Shown: piece by piece, positions 8,869 to 17,742 of the stretch
Position numbering within the stretch: position 1 is the first letter of the stretch
Layout: each line of letters starts with the position of its first letter
Source of the DNA: Methylotenera sp.
Lineage (GTDB): Bacteria; Pseudomonadota; Gammaproteobacteria; Burkholderiales; Methylophilaceae
Assembly: GCA_013140755.1 (NCBI GenBank)
Contig: JABFSF010000111.1
Location: 1-42,506 of the forward strand
Length of the DNA stretch: 42,506 bases
Reading direction: 5' to 3'
The notes under the pieces: model-generated
Databases searched by the model: none
The model's input: only the letters and a program-made list of their open reading frames with translations
What the model was told of the DNA's origin: nothing
Program-made: the position numbers and the translations under genes

Positions 8869-9759
8869 TTATTTAGTCACTTTACCTAAGCGATCACCCT
8901 CAACCACTGCTACATACGGAATGCCGTATTCGGCTAAAATTTTATCAATTTTATCTTTATTACGCTCTAATGCTGCATTGATTGTTGCCATGCGCTCTTT
9001 ATCTTTTTTGCGAACGCCTACTGAAATATTCCAGTACTCTTTACCTTTGATGTTGACATTGTCGTACTCAGGAATAAGCTTTACTTCCATCGGCACTTTA
9101 GATTGCTTAGCAAAATAGCCGCCAATTGGTCCCCAAGCAATCGCAATATCAATATCACCCTTAGCGAGATCATCAATCATAAAACTTGGGGGTAAGTTTA
9201 AATCCCGCTGAATACGGTAAGGACGTGCATTAGCAATCAAATTATGGTCATTCATTGGAATCGTTGCTGGGCTGTGATCTACTACGCCAATATATCCCTT
9301 ACGCAAATCAGGCGAATCCCAATTGGCAATGTTATAGGCACTGTCTTTACGCCACACAAATACATGACCTGAACGATAATAAGGCTTAGAGGTTCTTAAT
9401 GAGTCATTATCTGAAGTGGTGCTAATAATCACATCGCAGCGCATCGCATTAATCGTGTTTCTTAAAAACCCTTGGCGATTATAAGCATAAGTAAAGCTTA
9501 ATTTTTTACCTAAATCTGCTGCTAGCACTGCTGCAATTTTATCTTCAAAACCTTCTTGTTTTGAGTTAGAAAACGGCATGTTATCTGGGTCAGCACACAC
9601 TTTAAATTCAGACTCATCTACCACGCGTCTTACCTCACCAATACGCCCTTCGTCTGGATTTAAGGTTGGGATGTCTGGCATTTCTGCTGCACAACTAACA
9701 TTTACTGCTAATAGAAGCAGCGCAAATAAACTAGACTGCTTATTTATATATTTCAACAT
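8869..9759 (-). CDS. xoxJ: XoxJ/MxaJ periplasmic binding-protein-like partner of methanol dehydrogenase
   Basis: A 296-residue exported protein of the MxaJ/XoxJ group, with a periplasmic solute-binding fold and thought to assist maturation or activation of the dehydrogenase. The N-terminal signal peptide covers about residues 1-25. The family-typical CADPDNMPFSN segment follows at about 56-66, then the GFEDKIAAVLAADLGKK helix. It lies between xoxF and xoxG on the same strand, in the order xoxF-xoxJ-xoxG. The start ATG has an AAGGAAAT ribosome binding site. A cysteine in the signal region (NVSC) does not make a convincing lipobox. Family placement is firm; the molecular role in this organism is known only by analogy. 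Confidence 0.92.
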   Translation of the reverse strand: MLKYINKQSSLFALLLLAVNVSCAAEMPDIPTLNPDEGRIGEVRRVVDESEFKVCADPDNMPFSNSKQEGFEDKIAAVLAADLGKKLSFTYAYNRQGFLRNTINAMRCDVIISTTSDNDSLRTSKPYYRSGHVFVWRKDSAYNIANWDSPDLRKGYIGVVDHSPATIPMNDHNLIANARPYRIQRDLNLPPSFMIDDLAKGDIDIAIAWGPIGGYFAKQSKVPMEVKLIPEYDNVNIKGKEYWNISVGVRKKDKERMATINAALERNKDKIDKILAEYGIPYVAVVEGDRLGKVTK

Positions 9760-9916
9760 AACGATTTCCTTATCAATGACGATGTTACAACGGTGTGCTT
9801 GTATGAGCTTGTTTCACTAAAAAAGTTCTTCACAATCAGTTAGTAAACTTGATTATTTTATCTAAATTTCGGTCTTTTAGCTTGCTTTTATTGATATCAA
9901 TTTAAAGCGCACAAAT

Positions 9917-9946
9917 AAAAACACCTCGCCGAAGCGAGGTGTTTTT
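9917..9946 (-). terminator. Rho-independent terminator after xoxF
   Basis: A perfect 13-base stem closed on the minus strand by a C-UUCG-G tetraloop and ending in five T residues. It lies 43 bases after the xoxF stop and should isolate the highly expressed xoxF transcript from xoxJ. Confidence 0.9.
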
Positions 9947-9989
9947 ATTGAACTACGGTATTACCTTATAACTTAGTCTTACGATTAAA

Positions 9990-11867
9990 TTATAGTGCAA
10001 ATACTGTTAATGCACCGCCACCAGGAGCAGCGTTGTATTTAACGAGTTCAGCATAACCACCCGCAGCACCTAAAGCGTCTGTTGGTGTAGTCATACCAAG
10101 GTTCATCGCTACACCAGCCCAGCCACCGATACCTGATAGCACGCCAACGTGTTGTTTACCTTTATGACCGTATGTGAATGCATTACCAATCACGCCAGAA
10201 CCTACTTGGAATTTCCAAAGTTCTTTACCTGATTTAGCATCAACCGCTTTGAACCAACGATCCAAAGTACCGTAGAACACTAAGTCTGTTGCAGTTGTCA
10301 AAGCACCACCCCAAGCTGAGAATTTCTCTTTGTTATACCATACTTTTTTGTTGGTCATTGGGTCATAAGCACCGAAACCACCCATAATACCGTCAGGGCC
10401 TGGGAACATAGTCAATGTAGCACCAACCCATGGTTGACCTGCAACATATTTAGACTCAACTGGCTCGTATGTCATACATACGTGGTTCAATGGAGTGTAA
10501 ATTAAACCAGTTTTTGGTGAGTAAGCAGCTGGTTGTTGGTCTTTAGTACCCAATGCAGCTGGGCAAACGCCTTTAGCATTGTAGTCTTGGTGAGTAGAAG
10601 CTGATGCCAATTTGTTTGGTACACCAGTTTTCATATCAACATCAGTAGCCCAGTTAACAAATGGGTGAACTTTTTGTGCAGCAACTAAAGTACCGTTAGC
10701 AGCATTCCAAGTGTATGCAAAACCGTTACGGTCATGATGCCATGCGTATGTTTTACCACCTTTGTCGAACAAGATTACTTCGTTAATACCGTCGTAGTCC
10801 CACTCGTCATGTGGAGTCATTTGCATACCCCATTTTGCAACGCCTGTATCTAAGTCACGTGCGAATACAGTCATAGACCATTTGTTGTCACCTGGACGTA
10901 CGTCTGGGTTCCAAACTGATGGGTTACCTGTACCGTAGTAAACTAGATTTGTACGTGCATCATATGGCCACCAGCCCCATACAGAACCACCACCATGTTG
11001 CCAACCATCTTTAACTGCTTGTGGTTTTAACCATGTACGAACACCAAGGTCTTTTTCACCAATTTTCAATTGATCATTAGGGATCTTGTTGAATGAACCA
11101 CCTTGTTTGTTACCACCGTTTACGTCTTGGTAAACTGACAATGCACTGTATTGTGGGTTTTCTTTGTTGAAGTCAGCACCGATTAACACTTCAGCATCTG
11201 GGCCTGTTGAGTAAGCTTTCCATGCTAATGAACCATCAGCAATGTTGTATGCTGCAATAAAGCAACGTACACCAAACTCAGCACCTGAACAACCTGTCAA
11301 TACTTTGTCTTTGATTACGTGTGGCGCGTTAGTGTTGGTTGCACCAACTTTTGGATCATTTACCAATGTTGACCATACTTTAGCACCTGTTTTAGCGTCT
11401 AAAGCAACCAAGTTACCGTCGTTTTGTTGAAGGTAAATTTTACCGTCGCCGTAGCCAAGACCACGTGAAACGTTATCGCAACATAAAACAGCTTGTACTG
11501 ATGGGTCTTGTTTTGGGAAATATGACCAAACGATTTTTTGATTGTCGTTTAAGTCAAGAGCGTAAACGTTGTTTGGGAATGCTGTATGTACATACATCAT
11601 GTTACCAACAACAACAGGTGAACCTTCGTGACCACGGTTTACACCAGTTGCGAATGTCCAAGCGGCTTTAAGGTTTTTAACGTTGCCTTTGTTTACTTGT
11701 GACAAAGCACTGTAGCCTTGGTTGTTGTGCTGACCGCGTGGGTGAGCCCAGTTGTTGCTGTCTTTCATTGCTGCTTCTTGGTCTGCTGCTGCTGATGCAA
11801 CCAATGGCATTGCCACTGTCATACCTGCAACTAAGCCTAAAGCTAATTTGATTTTGTTGATTTGCAT
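9990..11867 (-). CDS. xoxF: Lanthanide-dependent methanol dehydrogenase (PQQ enzyme)
   Basis: Oxidises methanol to formaldehyde in the periplasm using PQQ and a rare-earth ion. The protein has 625 residues with a signal peptide to about residue 27. Key positions are the vicinal disulphide C129-C130, metal ligands E197 and N315, catalytic D357, and D359 two residues later (segment HDEWDYDGIN). That extra aspartate is the accepted marker of XoxF; calcium-type MxaF has alanine there. The E197-N315 spacing is 118 residues, against 84 between the equivalent ligands of well-known MxaF/XoxF proteins, so about 34 residues are inserted (roughly 241-278). The start has a strong GGAGATTAACT ribosome binding site. 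No mxaI-like small subunit gene lies nearby. The clade (XoxF4 is usual in Methylophilaceae) is inferred. Confidence 0.97.
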   Translation of the reverse strand: MQINKIKLALGLVAGMTVAMPLVASAAADQEAAMKDSNNWAHPRGQHNNQGYSALSQVNKGNVKNLKAAWTFATGVNRGHEGSPVVVGNMMYVHTAFPNNVYALDLNDNQKIVWSYFPKQDPSVQAVLCCDNVSRGLGYGDGKIYLQQNDGNLVALDAKTGAKVWSTLVNDPKVGATNTNAPHVIKDKVLTGCSGAEFGVRCFIAAYNIADGSLAWKAYSTGPDAEVLIGADFNKENPQYSALSVYQDVNGGNKQGGSFNKIPNDQLKIGEKDLGVRTWLKPQAVKDGWQHGGGSVWGWWPYDARTNLVYYGTGNPSVWNPDVRPGDNKWSMTVFARDLDTGVAKWGMQMTPHDEWDYDGINEVILFDKGGKTYAWHHDRNGFAYTWNAANGTLVAAQKVHPFVNWATDVDMKTGVPNKLASASTHQDYNAKGVCPAALGTKDQQPAAYSPKTGLIYTPLNHVCMTYEPVESKYVAGQPWVGATLTMFPGPDGIMGGFGAYDPMTNKKVWYNKEKFSAWGGALTTATDLVFYGTLDRWFKAVDAKSGKELWKFQVGSGVIGNAFTYGHKGKQHVGVLSGIGGWAGVAMNLGMTTPTDALGAAGGYAELVKYNAAPGGGALTVFAL

Positions 11868-12151
11868 AGTTAATCTCCAAAGTTGAACTACTAAGGGTTA
11901 TTTAAAATAATTTTTTGCTTGTCATTTAGCTGGCCTTATTAAAAACACAACCAGCTTAAATACCAAACAAAAACTAATTATTTCTGCGCATTTTTTAGTG
12001 CGTATGAAACTATATGCCACTCTTTTACAAAATGCAATACATTTAGTTACAATTTGTTTACATTTATTTTGACTATTTTTACTACTGTCATTTACCAGCG
12101 TGTGGTACATGTTGCACAATGCGCTTTTACATTTAATTATTAATCGCGGTG
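11868..12151. other. Divergent intergenic region between xoxF and the proline iminopeptidase gene
   Basis: About 284 AT-rich bases that must hold the xoxF promoter on the minus strand and the iminopeptidase promoter on the plus strand. Apart from the xoxF ribosome binding site at its edge, I see no long repeat, hairpin or convincing operator. Confidence 0.5.
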
Positions 12152-13111
12152 ATGCTTAATTTAACTAAAACTTTATATTCTGAACTCAACCCCTTTAGCC
12201 AAAATTTGTTAAAGGTAGATGCGTTGCACGATGTTTATTATGAGGTTTGCGGCAACCCACAAGGCACCCCCATAATGTTTTTACATGGCGGGCCTGGCAG
12301 CGGCTGCAACCCTACTCAGCGACGCTTTTTTGACCCTGATTTTTATCGGATTATTTTAATTGATCAGCGTGGTTGCGGGCGAAGCAAGCCGCTCGGTTGC
12401 ACTCAAAATAATACCACCGATGATTTAGTGCGTGACATTGAGTTAGTTCGCGAGCAACTTGATATAGCGCAGTGGCTTGTTTTTGGCGGGTCATGGGGGA
12501 GCACGCTAGCCCTTTGCTACGCATTAGCGCATCCACAGCGTGTAACTGGCTTAATTTTACGCGGTATTTTTTTAAGCCGCCCTACAGAGCTACATTGGTT
12601 TTTACAGCAAGTGTCTTTGTTTTTTCCTGAAGCCATGCAAGCTTTATGTGAATTACTCCCTGAAAACAAACGACATAATCCCATTATGGCTTACGAGGCA
12701 TTGATTTTTTCTGACAACCCAGCTGTTAGTGTGCCTGCGGCAATACGATGGAATTCTTTTGAGAACAGCATCATGACTTTATTACCGCACCCTGCTACGG
12801 ATAAAGAAACGAATGGCGAAGTAGAGCTCGCCCGTGCGCGCGTGCAAATTCATTACATTCAACACCATTGCTTTGTGGGTGAGCGCGATTTGCTAACAGA
12901 AGCTAAAGTAAAGTTATCCCATATTCCCACCGTGATTGTGCAAGGACGCTATGATATGGTGTGCCCGCCCACAACCGCATGGGAACTTAGCCAAGCCATG
13001 CCTCATGCCGAGCTTCACCTGATTGAAGACGCTGGACACTCCGCAATGGAAGTGGGCATCACTTCTGCATTAGTGATGGCAACAGAGCAATTTAAGCACT
13101 TGCTGGCTTAA
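12152..13111 (+). CDS. pip: Proline iminopeptidase
   Basis: An alpha/beta-hydrolase of peptidase family S33 that removes N-terminal proline from peptides. It shows the oxyanion HGGPGSGCNP segment near residues 45-54, the nucleophile elbow GGSWGS near 110-115, and a late DAGHSA segment with the catalytic histidine. The ATG at 12152 is chosen over the GTG immediately before it; neither has a strong ribosome binding site. Length (319 residues) is normal. The following gene starts one base after its stop, so the two probably form an operon. Confidence 0.92.
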   Translation: MLNLTKTLYSELNPFSQNLLKVDALHDVYYEVCGNPQGTPIMFLHGGPGSGCNPTQRRFFDPDFYRIILIDQRGCGRSKPLGCTQNNTTDDLVRDIELVREQLDIAQWLVFGGSWGSTLALCYALAHPQRVTGLILRGIFLSRPTELHWFLQQVSLFFPEAMQALCELLPENKRHNPIMAYEALIFSDNPAVSVPAAIRWNSFENSIMTLLPHPATDKETNGEVELARARVQIHYIQHHCFVGERDLLTEAKVKLSHIPTVIVQGRYDMVCPPTTAWELSQAMPHAELHLIEDAGHSAMEVGITSALVMATEQFKHLLA

Positions 13112-13112
13112 G

Positions 13113-14420
13113 ATGAAAAAAATTACCTTCACCTCTAAGCCTAATGCACAGCTTAAAAACAATCTGCGCAAAGCGATTGATGCACCTCGCGAAGCTTATG
13201 CCAAGCAACGCTACAACACGCCCTTGTTTGTGTTGCATGAAGTGATGCGGGCATTTCAACGCCACAATGTGTTAGGTTTATCTGCCTCCCTCTCTTTTTA
13301 CGCCATGTTTGCGTTAATCCCCTTGGTGTTGCTAATGTTTTTTTTGCTTAGTCACTTAGTGTTTAGTTCAGATTACGCGATTGTGAAGCTTGCCATCATT
13401 ACGGGCAATTTAGTACCCCAACTCAGCAGTGCCATTATGGTTGAAGTCTATAGCGCATCAAAGCAACAAGCGGTGTGGGGCGCAGTGGGATTATTTGTTT
13501 TGCTTTGGGCGGTGACCCCTTTGGCAGGTGCTATGCGCACGGCTTTTTATAACATTGCTACCTTGGTAGAAGCCCCTTCATTTGTGCGCCGCAAAATTAA
13601 AGACATCGTTTCTATTATTGGCATGTTGTTTTTATTCTTTTTATTTACCTTTGCAGGTTTATTGCTTGAAAAAGCAGTCGCCTTTATTGGATCTAGCCTC
13701 CTGTTATTTCAATATGGCATTTTTACTACGCTCATGTCACTCGCTATGACCACGTTATTGATTGCGGCGTTTTATGCGGCGTTTTTTCCTGTGCGCTTAT
13801 CACTCAAACAAATTTTTATTGGTGCTATTTTCACAGCAAGTGTATGGCTGTTAATGCGCCCTGCATTTACGCTTTTTTTATCGGTTAATCCATCTTATGG
13901 CGCATTATTTGGCAGCATGAAAAATGTGTTTATTTCTATTACTTGGCTTTACTTTAATTTTGCAGCATTTTTGCTCGGCACAGAGCTTATTGCGACATTA
14001 AGAAAAAAAGATGTGCTTTTACTCAAAGGACTCTTTGATGATAAAACACATATAGCCTCACTTCACAAAGCACACTACTTGCAAAAACTCATGCAGTCAT
14101 ACGGCAAAACCTACTCAAAAAATGACCACATTTTTAAACATGGTGAAACTGCGCATGGTTTATATTATTTAGTTAAAGGTCAAGTGCAGCTACAGCAACA
14201 TGGCAAGAAAATTCGTACGATTGAAGCCGATGAATACTTTGGTGAAATGGCAATGCTTTCCAATACTCCAACGATTGCCGATGCCATTGTAATCTCTGAA
14301 TCAGCAGAGGTCATCACCATGCAGCCAGATAATATTGAAACGCTTTTGTTAGATGAGCCACAAGTGGCGATGCGCTTTTTACGCCAGCTCGCAAGCCGAT
14401 TGCAAGCGCGTAACGAGTAA
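13113..14420 (+). CDS. YihY/UPF0761 membrane protein fused to a cyclic-nucleotide-binding-like domain
   Basis: A 435-residue protein of two parts. Residues about 35-305 are a YihY (formerly 'RNase BN'-like) polytopic inner-membrane domain with about six hydrophobic segments and the usual LSFYAMFALIPLVLL start. Residues about 325-430 are a cAMP-receptor-type beta-barrel with GETAHGLYYLVKGQVQ and YFGEMAML segments. The phosphate-binding cassette is degenerate: where a P-R-x-A motif is expected it has P386-T387, so the nucleotide-phosphate-binding arginine is missing. The function of YihY proteins is unsettled (a transporter-like role is suggested), so no substrate is proposed. It lies one base after pip. 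Confidence 0.85.
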   Translation: MKKITFTSKPNAQLKNNLRKAIDAPREAYAKQRYNTPLFVLHEVMRAFQRHNVLGLSASLSFYAMFALIPLVLLMFFLLSHLVFSSDYAIVKLAIITGNLVPQLSSAIMVEVYSASKQQAVWGAVGLFVLLWAVTPLAGAMRTAFYNIATLVEAPSFVRRKIKDIVSIIGMLFLFFLFTFAGLLLEKAVAFIGSSLLLFQYGIFTTLMSLAMTTLLIAAFYAAFFPVRLSLKQIFIGAIFTASVWLLMRPAFTLFLSVNPSYGALFGSMKNVFISITWLYFNFAAFLLGTELIATLRKKDVLLLKGLFDDKTHIASLHKAHYLQKLMQSYGKTYSKNDHIFKHGETAHGLYYLVKGQVQLQQHGKKIRTIEADEYFGEMAMLSNTPTIADAIVISESAEVITMQPDNIETLLLDEPQVAMRFLRQLASRLQARNE

Positions 14421-14482
14421 TTTTGTTTTAAAATATATCTTTAGAATCAATCTTGAGCATCAATCTTTAGGCAGAATATGTG

Positions 14483-16003
14483 ATGGCAAAAACAAACTCA
14501 CAACCCAACCAATTTGAAATACAACCCGTGTTGCAATTACTTAACACTGGCAAGCTGGCAGAAGCCGCTTCCGTTGCAAAGCAGTTGCTGACACGTTACC
14601 CCAACACTTTTATTCTTTACCAAATACTAGGCGTTGCACAAGATGGCTTAGGGCAGTTTAATGACGCGATTGAAAGCTACACCAAAGCATTATCATTGCA
14701 GCCCAACACACCAGACTTGCACTTTAACTTAGGAATTGCACTTGCTAATGTGGGTCAATATGAAGCCGCAGAAAAAAGCTACCTGCAAGCCATTGCCTTA
14801 CAGCCACGTTTTTTTGAAGCGCATGGCAACCTAGGCACCGTGCTTCAAAAGCAGGGGCGTTTAGAGCAAGCGATTGTGAGCTACCGCACGGCTTTAAGTA
14901 TTCATGAAGACGCGCGTGGCCATTTTAATTTAGGCACCGCACTGCGTGATGAAGGTAAGCTTGATGAGGCCATTACACATTTTAAACGTGCCATTGCCCT
15001 ATTCCCCAATTATGCTGATGCACATAATTACTTGGGTGAATGCTTGCGTGACCAAGGCAATATGGAAGAGGCAGTTAAAAAATATTTAGACACACTCAAA
15101 CTCAACCCCAACCATGCGGGGGCAAATTACAATATGGGTGAGTTTTTATATTTAGCTGGACGCTTTGATGAAGCGGTGGACTATTTAGAACGCTCACAAT
15201 TAGATGACTGGCAAGAGCGCGCCCTTTATTGCACTTATAAAGCAGGGCAGTTTGACACCTTTAAAACCAAGCTAGATGACATTGTACGCACCCATCAAAA
15301 ACACGATGCGCCATTTTTAGCCACGCTGTCTTCACACTACGCTAGAAACTTTGGCGTAGAAGACCAATATAACTTCTGCAAGAACGGCTTTGACTTTGTT
15401 TATCAAAACAGCATCACCGAGTTAGCAGAGCCTAACAGCCAGTTTTTACAAGACTTGCTAAACGACATTGACAATACAGCGATTGAAGTGCGTGCCCAAG
15501 GCATGATTATTAACGGCAAGCAATCAGCGGGTAATTTATTTAAACGTCCTGAAGCCTCATTTAGAAAGCTAGGTGAGCTCGTTAAGCAAGAATTTATCAA
15601 CTACAAAAATAAATTTGCAGGGGCAGATTGCGAGCTAATTAAATCCTTCCCCAACGAGCTTGAATTTACCAGTTCATGGTATGTGCGCCTACGCCGTGGC
15701 GGCTTTGTGGATAGGCACATTCACGAAGTAGGCTGGATTAGCGGCGCGGTTTACTTGGTATTGCCTAAAGACAAAAAAGACCCCGATGAAGGCTGCTTTG
15801 AATACGGCTTGCATGGCGACAATTACCCGCTTCAACATGATGACTTTCCCACTGGTATCGCCAGACCAAAAGTAGGCGACATTGTGCTGTTTCCATCTTC
15901 ACTGTTTCACCGCACTATTCCGTTTACAGGCAACGAAGAACGCATTTGCATCGCGTTTGATTTAAAACCTGAGGGAGAGATTTTTAGGCGATCAAATTAC
16001 TAA
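14483..16003 (+). CDS. TPR-repeat protein with C-terminal 2OG-Fe(II) oxygenase domain
   Basis: A 506-residue cytoplasmic protein without a signal peptide. Residues about 10-240 are consecutive tetratricopeptide repeats with the typical NxxLGxxLxxxGxxxEAxxxY pattern, a protein-binding superhelix. The C-terminal 140 residues resemble the 2OG-FeII_Oxy_5 type oxygenases: RHIHEVGWISGAVYL with H412 and H414, then GDIVLFPSSLFHRTIPF with a distal histidine, and a final RICIAFDL strand. It probably hydroxylates a protein or small molecule bound by the repeats; the substrate is unknown. The ATG at 14483 is preferred over the adjoining GTG at 14480. Confidence 0.85.
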   Translation: MAKTNSQPNQFEIQPVLQLLNTGKLAEAASVAKQLLTRYPNTFILYQILGVAQDGLGQFNDAIESYTKALSLQPNTPDLHFNLGIALANVGQYEAAEKSYLQAIALQPRFFEAHGNLGTVLQKQGRLEQAIVSYRTALSIHEDARGHFNLGTALRDEGKLDEAITHFKRAIALFPNYADAHNYLGECLRDQGNMEEAVKKYLDTLKLNPNHAGANYNMGEFLYLAGRFDEAVDYLERSQLDDWQERALYCTYKAGQFDTFKTKLDDIVRTHQKHDAPFLATLSSHYARNFGVEDQYNFCKNGFDFVYQNSITELAEPNSQFLQDLLNDIDNTAIEVRAQGMIINGKQSAGNLFKRPEASFRKLGELVKQEFINYKNKFAGADCELIKSFPNELEFTSSWYVRLRRGGFVDRHIHEVGWISGAVYLVLPKDKKDPDEGCFEYGLHGDNYPLQHDDFPTGIARPKVGDIVLFPSSLFHRTIPFTGNEERICIAFDLKPEGEIFRRSNY

Positions 16004-16032
16004 AAGCTGAAAATGTTTGCAGAAAGCACTCA

Positions 16033-17049
16033 CTAACCTAACGCCCTACAAACTTCATGCACGAGTTTTGGACCTTTATAAATGAGCCCGCTATACACTT
16101 GCACCAAGCTTGCGCCTGCGGCTATTTTTTCTACTGCATCGGCACCACTTAAAATGCCGCCCACGCCAATAATGGGCAACGCGCCTTGCAAGCGCTGTGA
16201 AAGTTGCTGAATCACCTGTGTGGATTTTTCACGCACGGGCGCACCCGATAGCCCGCCAGCTTCCGCCGCATGCTGCATGCCTTGCACCGCATCGCGCGCG
16301 AGCGTGGTGTTGGTAGCAATCACCGCATCAATCTTGTGCGCCATAAGTAAATCTGCAATTTCGTTAATTTGTTCTTGCTCTAAATCTGGCGCAATTTTCA
16401 ATGCCACTGGCACGTAACGCCCATGCGTTTCAGCGAGTTTTAATTGCTCAAGTTTTAATGTAGACAACAGATGTGACAACGCCTCTTTTTCTTGTAGCGC
16501 ACGTAAGTTTTTAGTATTGGGTGAAGAAATGTTCACCGTGATATAACTCGCATACGCATACACCTTGCGCATCCCAATTAAATAATCATCCACCGCATTT
16601 TGATTGGGCGTATCAAAATTTTTGCCAATGTTAATGCCCAGCACACCTTTGTATTTGGCGGCTTTTACATTTTCAATCAGATTATCTACGCCTAAGTTAT
16701 TAAACCCAAAACGGTTGATAATGCCCTGCGCCTCTTCTACACGAAACAAACGTGGCTTAGGGTTACCTGGCTGCGGACGCGGCGTGACCGTACCCACCTC
16801 AATAAAACCAAACCCCAGCGCGGCCAAACCATCAATCACCGCCGCATTTTTATCTAACCCCGCAGCCAAACCCACCGCATTAGGAAAAGTAATCCCCATC
16901 ACCTCGCGCGGCTGACAAACTGGCGGCACAGCGCAAAGCTTTAGCGCAGCTAAACGCTCGGCAGTTTTTAAGGTTTTTAGCGTGAAATCGTGGACGGATT
17001 CAGCATCAAACTGAAATAGGAGAGGGCTGGTAAGTGAGTAAATATTCAT
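16033..17049 (-). CDS. pyrD: Dihydroorotate dehydrogenase (quinone), class 2
   Basis: Oxidises dihydroorotate to orotate in pyrimidine synthesis and passes electrons to the quinone pool at the inner membrane. The 338-residue length and amphipathic N-terminus fit class 2. Visible motifs are [11 protein letters not shown] near residues 58-68, the RFGFNN segment, the catalytic-serine segment [10 protein letters not shown] near 173-182, and the FMN-phosphate-binding GVGGILSG and [10 protein letters not shown] segments near the C-terminus. It converges with the TPR-oxygenase gene. Confidence 0.97.
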   Translation of the reverse strand: MNIYSLTSPLLFQFDAESVHDFTLKTLKTAERLAALKLCAVPPVCQPREVMGITFPNAVGLAAGLDKNAAVIDGLAALGFGFIEVGTVTPRPQPGNPKPRLFRVEEAQGIINRFGFNNLGVDNLIENVKAAKYKGVLGINIGKNFDTPNQNAVDDYLIGMRKVYAYASYITVNISSPNTKNLRALQEKEALSHLLSTLKLEQLKLAETHGRYVPVALKIAPDLEQEQINEIADLLMAHKIDAVIATNTTLARDAVQGMQHAAEAGGLSGAPVREKSTQVIQQLSQRLQGALPIIGVGGILSGADAVEKIAAGASLVQVYSGLIYKGPKLVHEVCRALG

Positions 17050-17126
17050 GGTGTGATTTTACTGTATTCTCATCTATCCCCAAAATCTAAAGGGAAAGAT
17101 ACTTGTCGGGGGTAGCCCGACAGCTA

Positions 17127-17160
17127 ATTACTTTCTTTTGTTTGTGCAAAAGAAAGTAAT
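17127..17160. repeat. Perfect 14-base hairpin, first of a pair
   Basis: Arms 17127-17140 and 17147-17160 with a 6-base loop. The core is shared with the hairpin at 17670-17703, so the two bracket the repeat region. Confidence 0.8.
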
Positions 17161-17531
17161 CAAAGAAAATCACACCCGGCCCCACGGCCTAACGGCTTCC
17201 TTGCGCTACTCGGCATAAAGGGCAGCCATCGAAACTCGCCCTAACAAGCCACACAAAACGTGGCTTGTCGCGGAACTCAAACAGCCGATTGCTGACAGCC
17301 CCCTTTATGCCTGCGTTGCTCAGCGTAGTGCAAAGGGGGGCTCACAACCAGAGACTTCTGCATAACTCACCATCTCACCGCTCGTGTTGAGCTTGTCGAA
17401 ACACAATGCCTTATGAATCAATACATTAAAGCGTTCACCCAACGACCAAGCTCAGTGCGAACGGGGTTATGCAGAGGTCTCAACCAGCCGGGAATCGTCA
17501 TGCTTTTGACTTTAAATCCCCTGCTACCGCG

Positions 17532-17638
17532 CCTGAGATTTACCTTATCATGGGGAGTTTTCGGCAAGCGGCTGTTTGAGCCAAATGATTTTTTTGGCGA
17601 GTTTCCGATTGCCGCCCCATGATAAGGTAAATCTCAGG
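17532..17638. repeat. Perfect 24-base inverted repeat with 59-base spacer
   Basis: Arms 17532-17555 and 17615-17638 are exact reverse complements. Long arms around a short non-coding spacer suggest a cruciform or a miniature mobile repeat. Confidence 0.85.
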
Positions 17639-17669
17639 AAACAAGCGGTAGGGGGTAGCCTTTTCTTTG

Positions 17670-17703
17670 GTTCCTTTCTTTTGGCTAAGCAAAAGAAAGG
17701 AAC
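17670..17703. repeat. Perfect 14-base hairpin, second of a pair
   Basis: Arms 17670-17683 and 17690-17703 with a 6-base loop, ending 39 bases from the stop of the orphan gene on the minus strand. Confidence 0.8.
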
Positions 17704-17742
17704 TCGCCAGTCGCGCGAGAGCGACAAAACTCCAACATGCAG

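Larger units (their letters stand above)
17050..17742. repeat. Non-coding region with nested inverted repeats and REP-like sequences
   Basis: No convincing gene in 693 bases. It holds at least four structures. Two similar 14-base perfect hairpins lie at 17127-17160 and 17670-17703; both have the core CTTTCTTTTG-N6-CAAAAGAAAG. A 16-base inverted repeat with one mismatch (17351-17366 with 17466-17481) encloses two opposed REP-like sequences (TGAGCTTGTCGAA and AAGCTCAGTGCGAACGG). A perfect 24-base inverted repeat lies at 17532-17555 with 17615-17638, with CTACCGC/GCGGTAG beyond it. Base composition in 17160-17340 is more GC-rich than in the flanking genes. It looks like a nest of dispersed repeats. 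Confidence 0.75.

Noticed and set aside
8869-9759. XoxJ as a lipoprotein
   Set aside because: The cysteine in the signal region is preceded by NVS, which is a poor lipobox; a normal Sec signal is more likely.
9990-11867. Calcium-type methanol dehydrogenase MxaF
   Set aside because: The aspartate two residues after the catalytic aspartate (D359) marks the lanthanide XoxF type, and no mxaI small-subunit gene is present nearby.
17050-17742. Small genes at 17413-17622 and 17576-17791
   Set aside because: The frames lie over the inverted repeats, lack ribosome binding sites and look non-protein-like.
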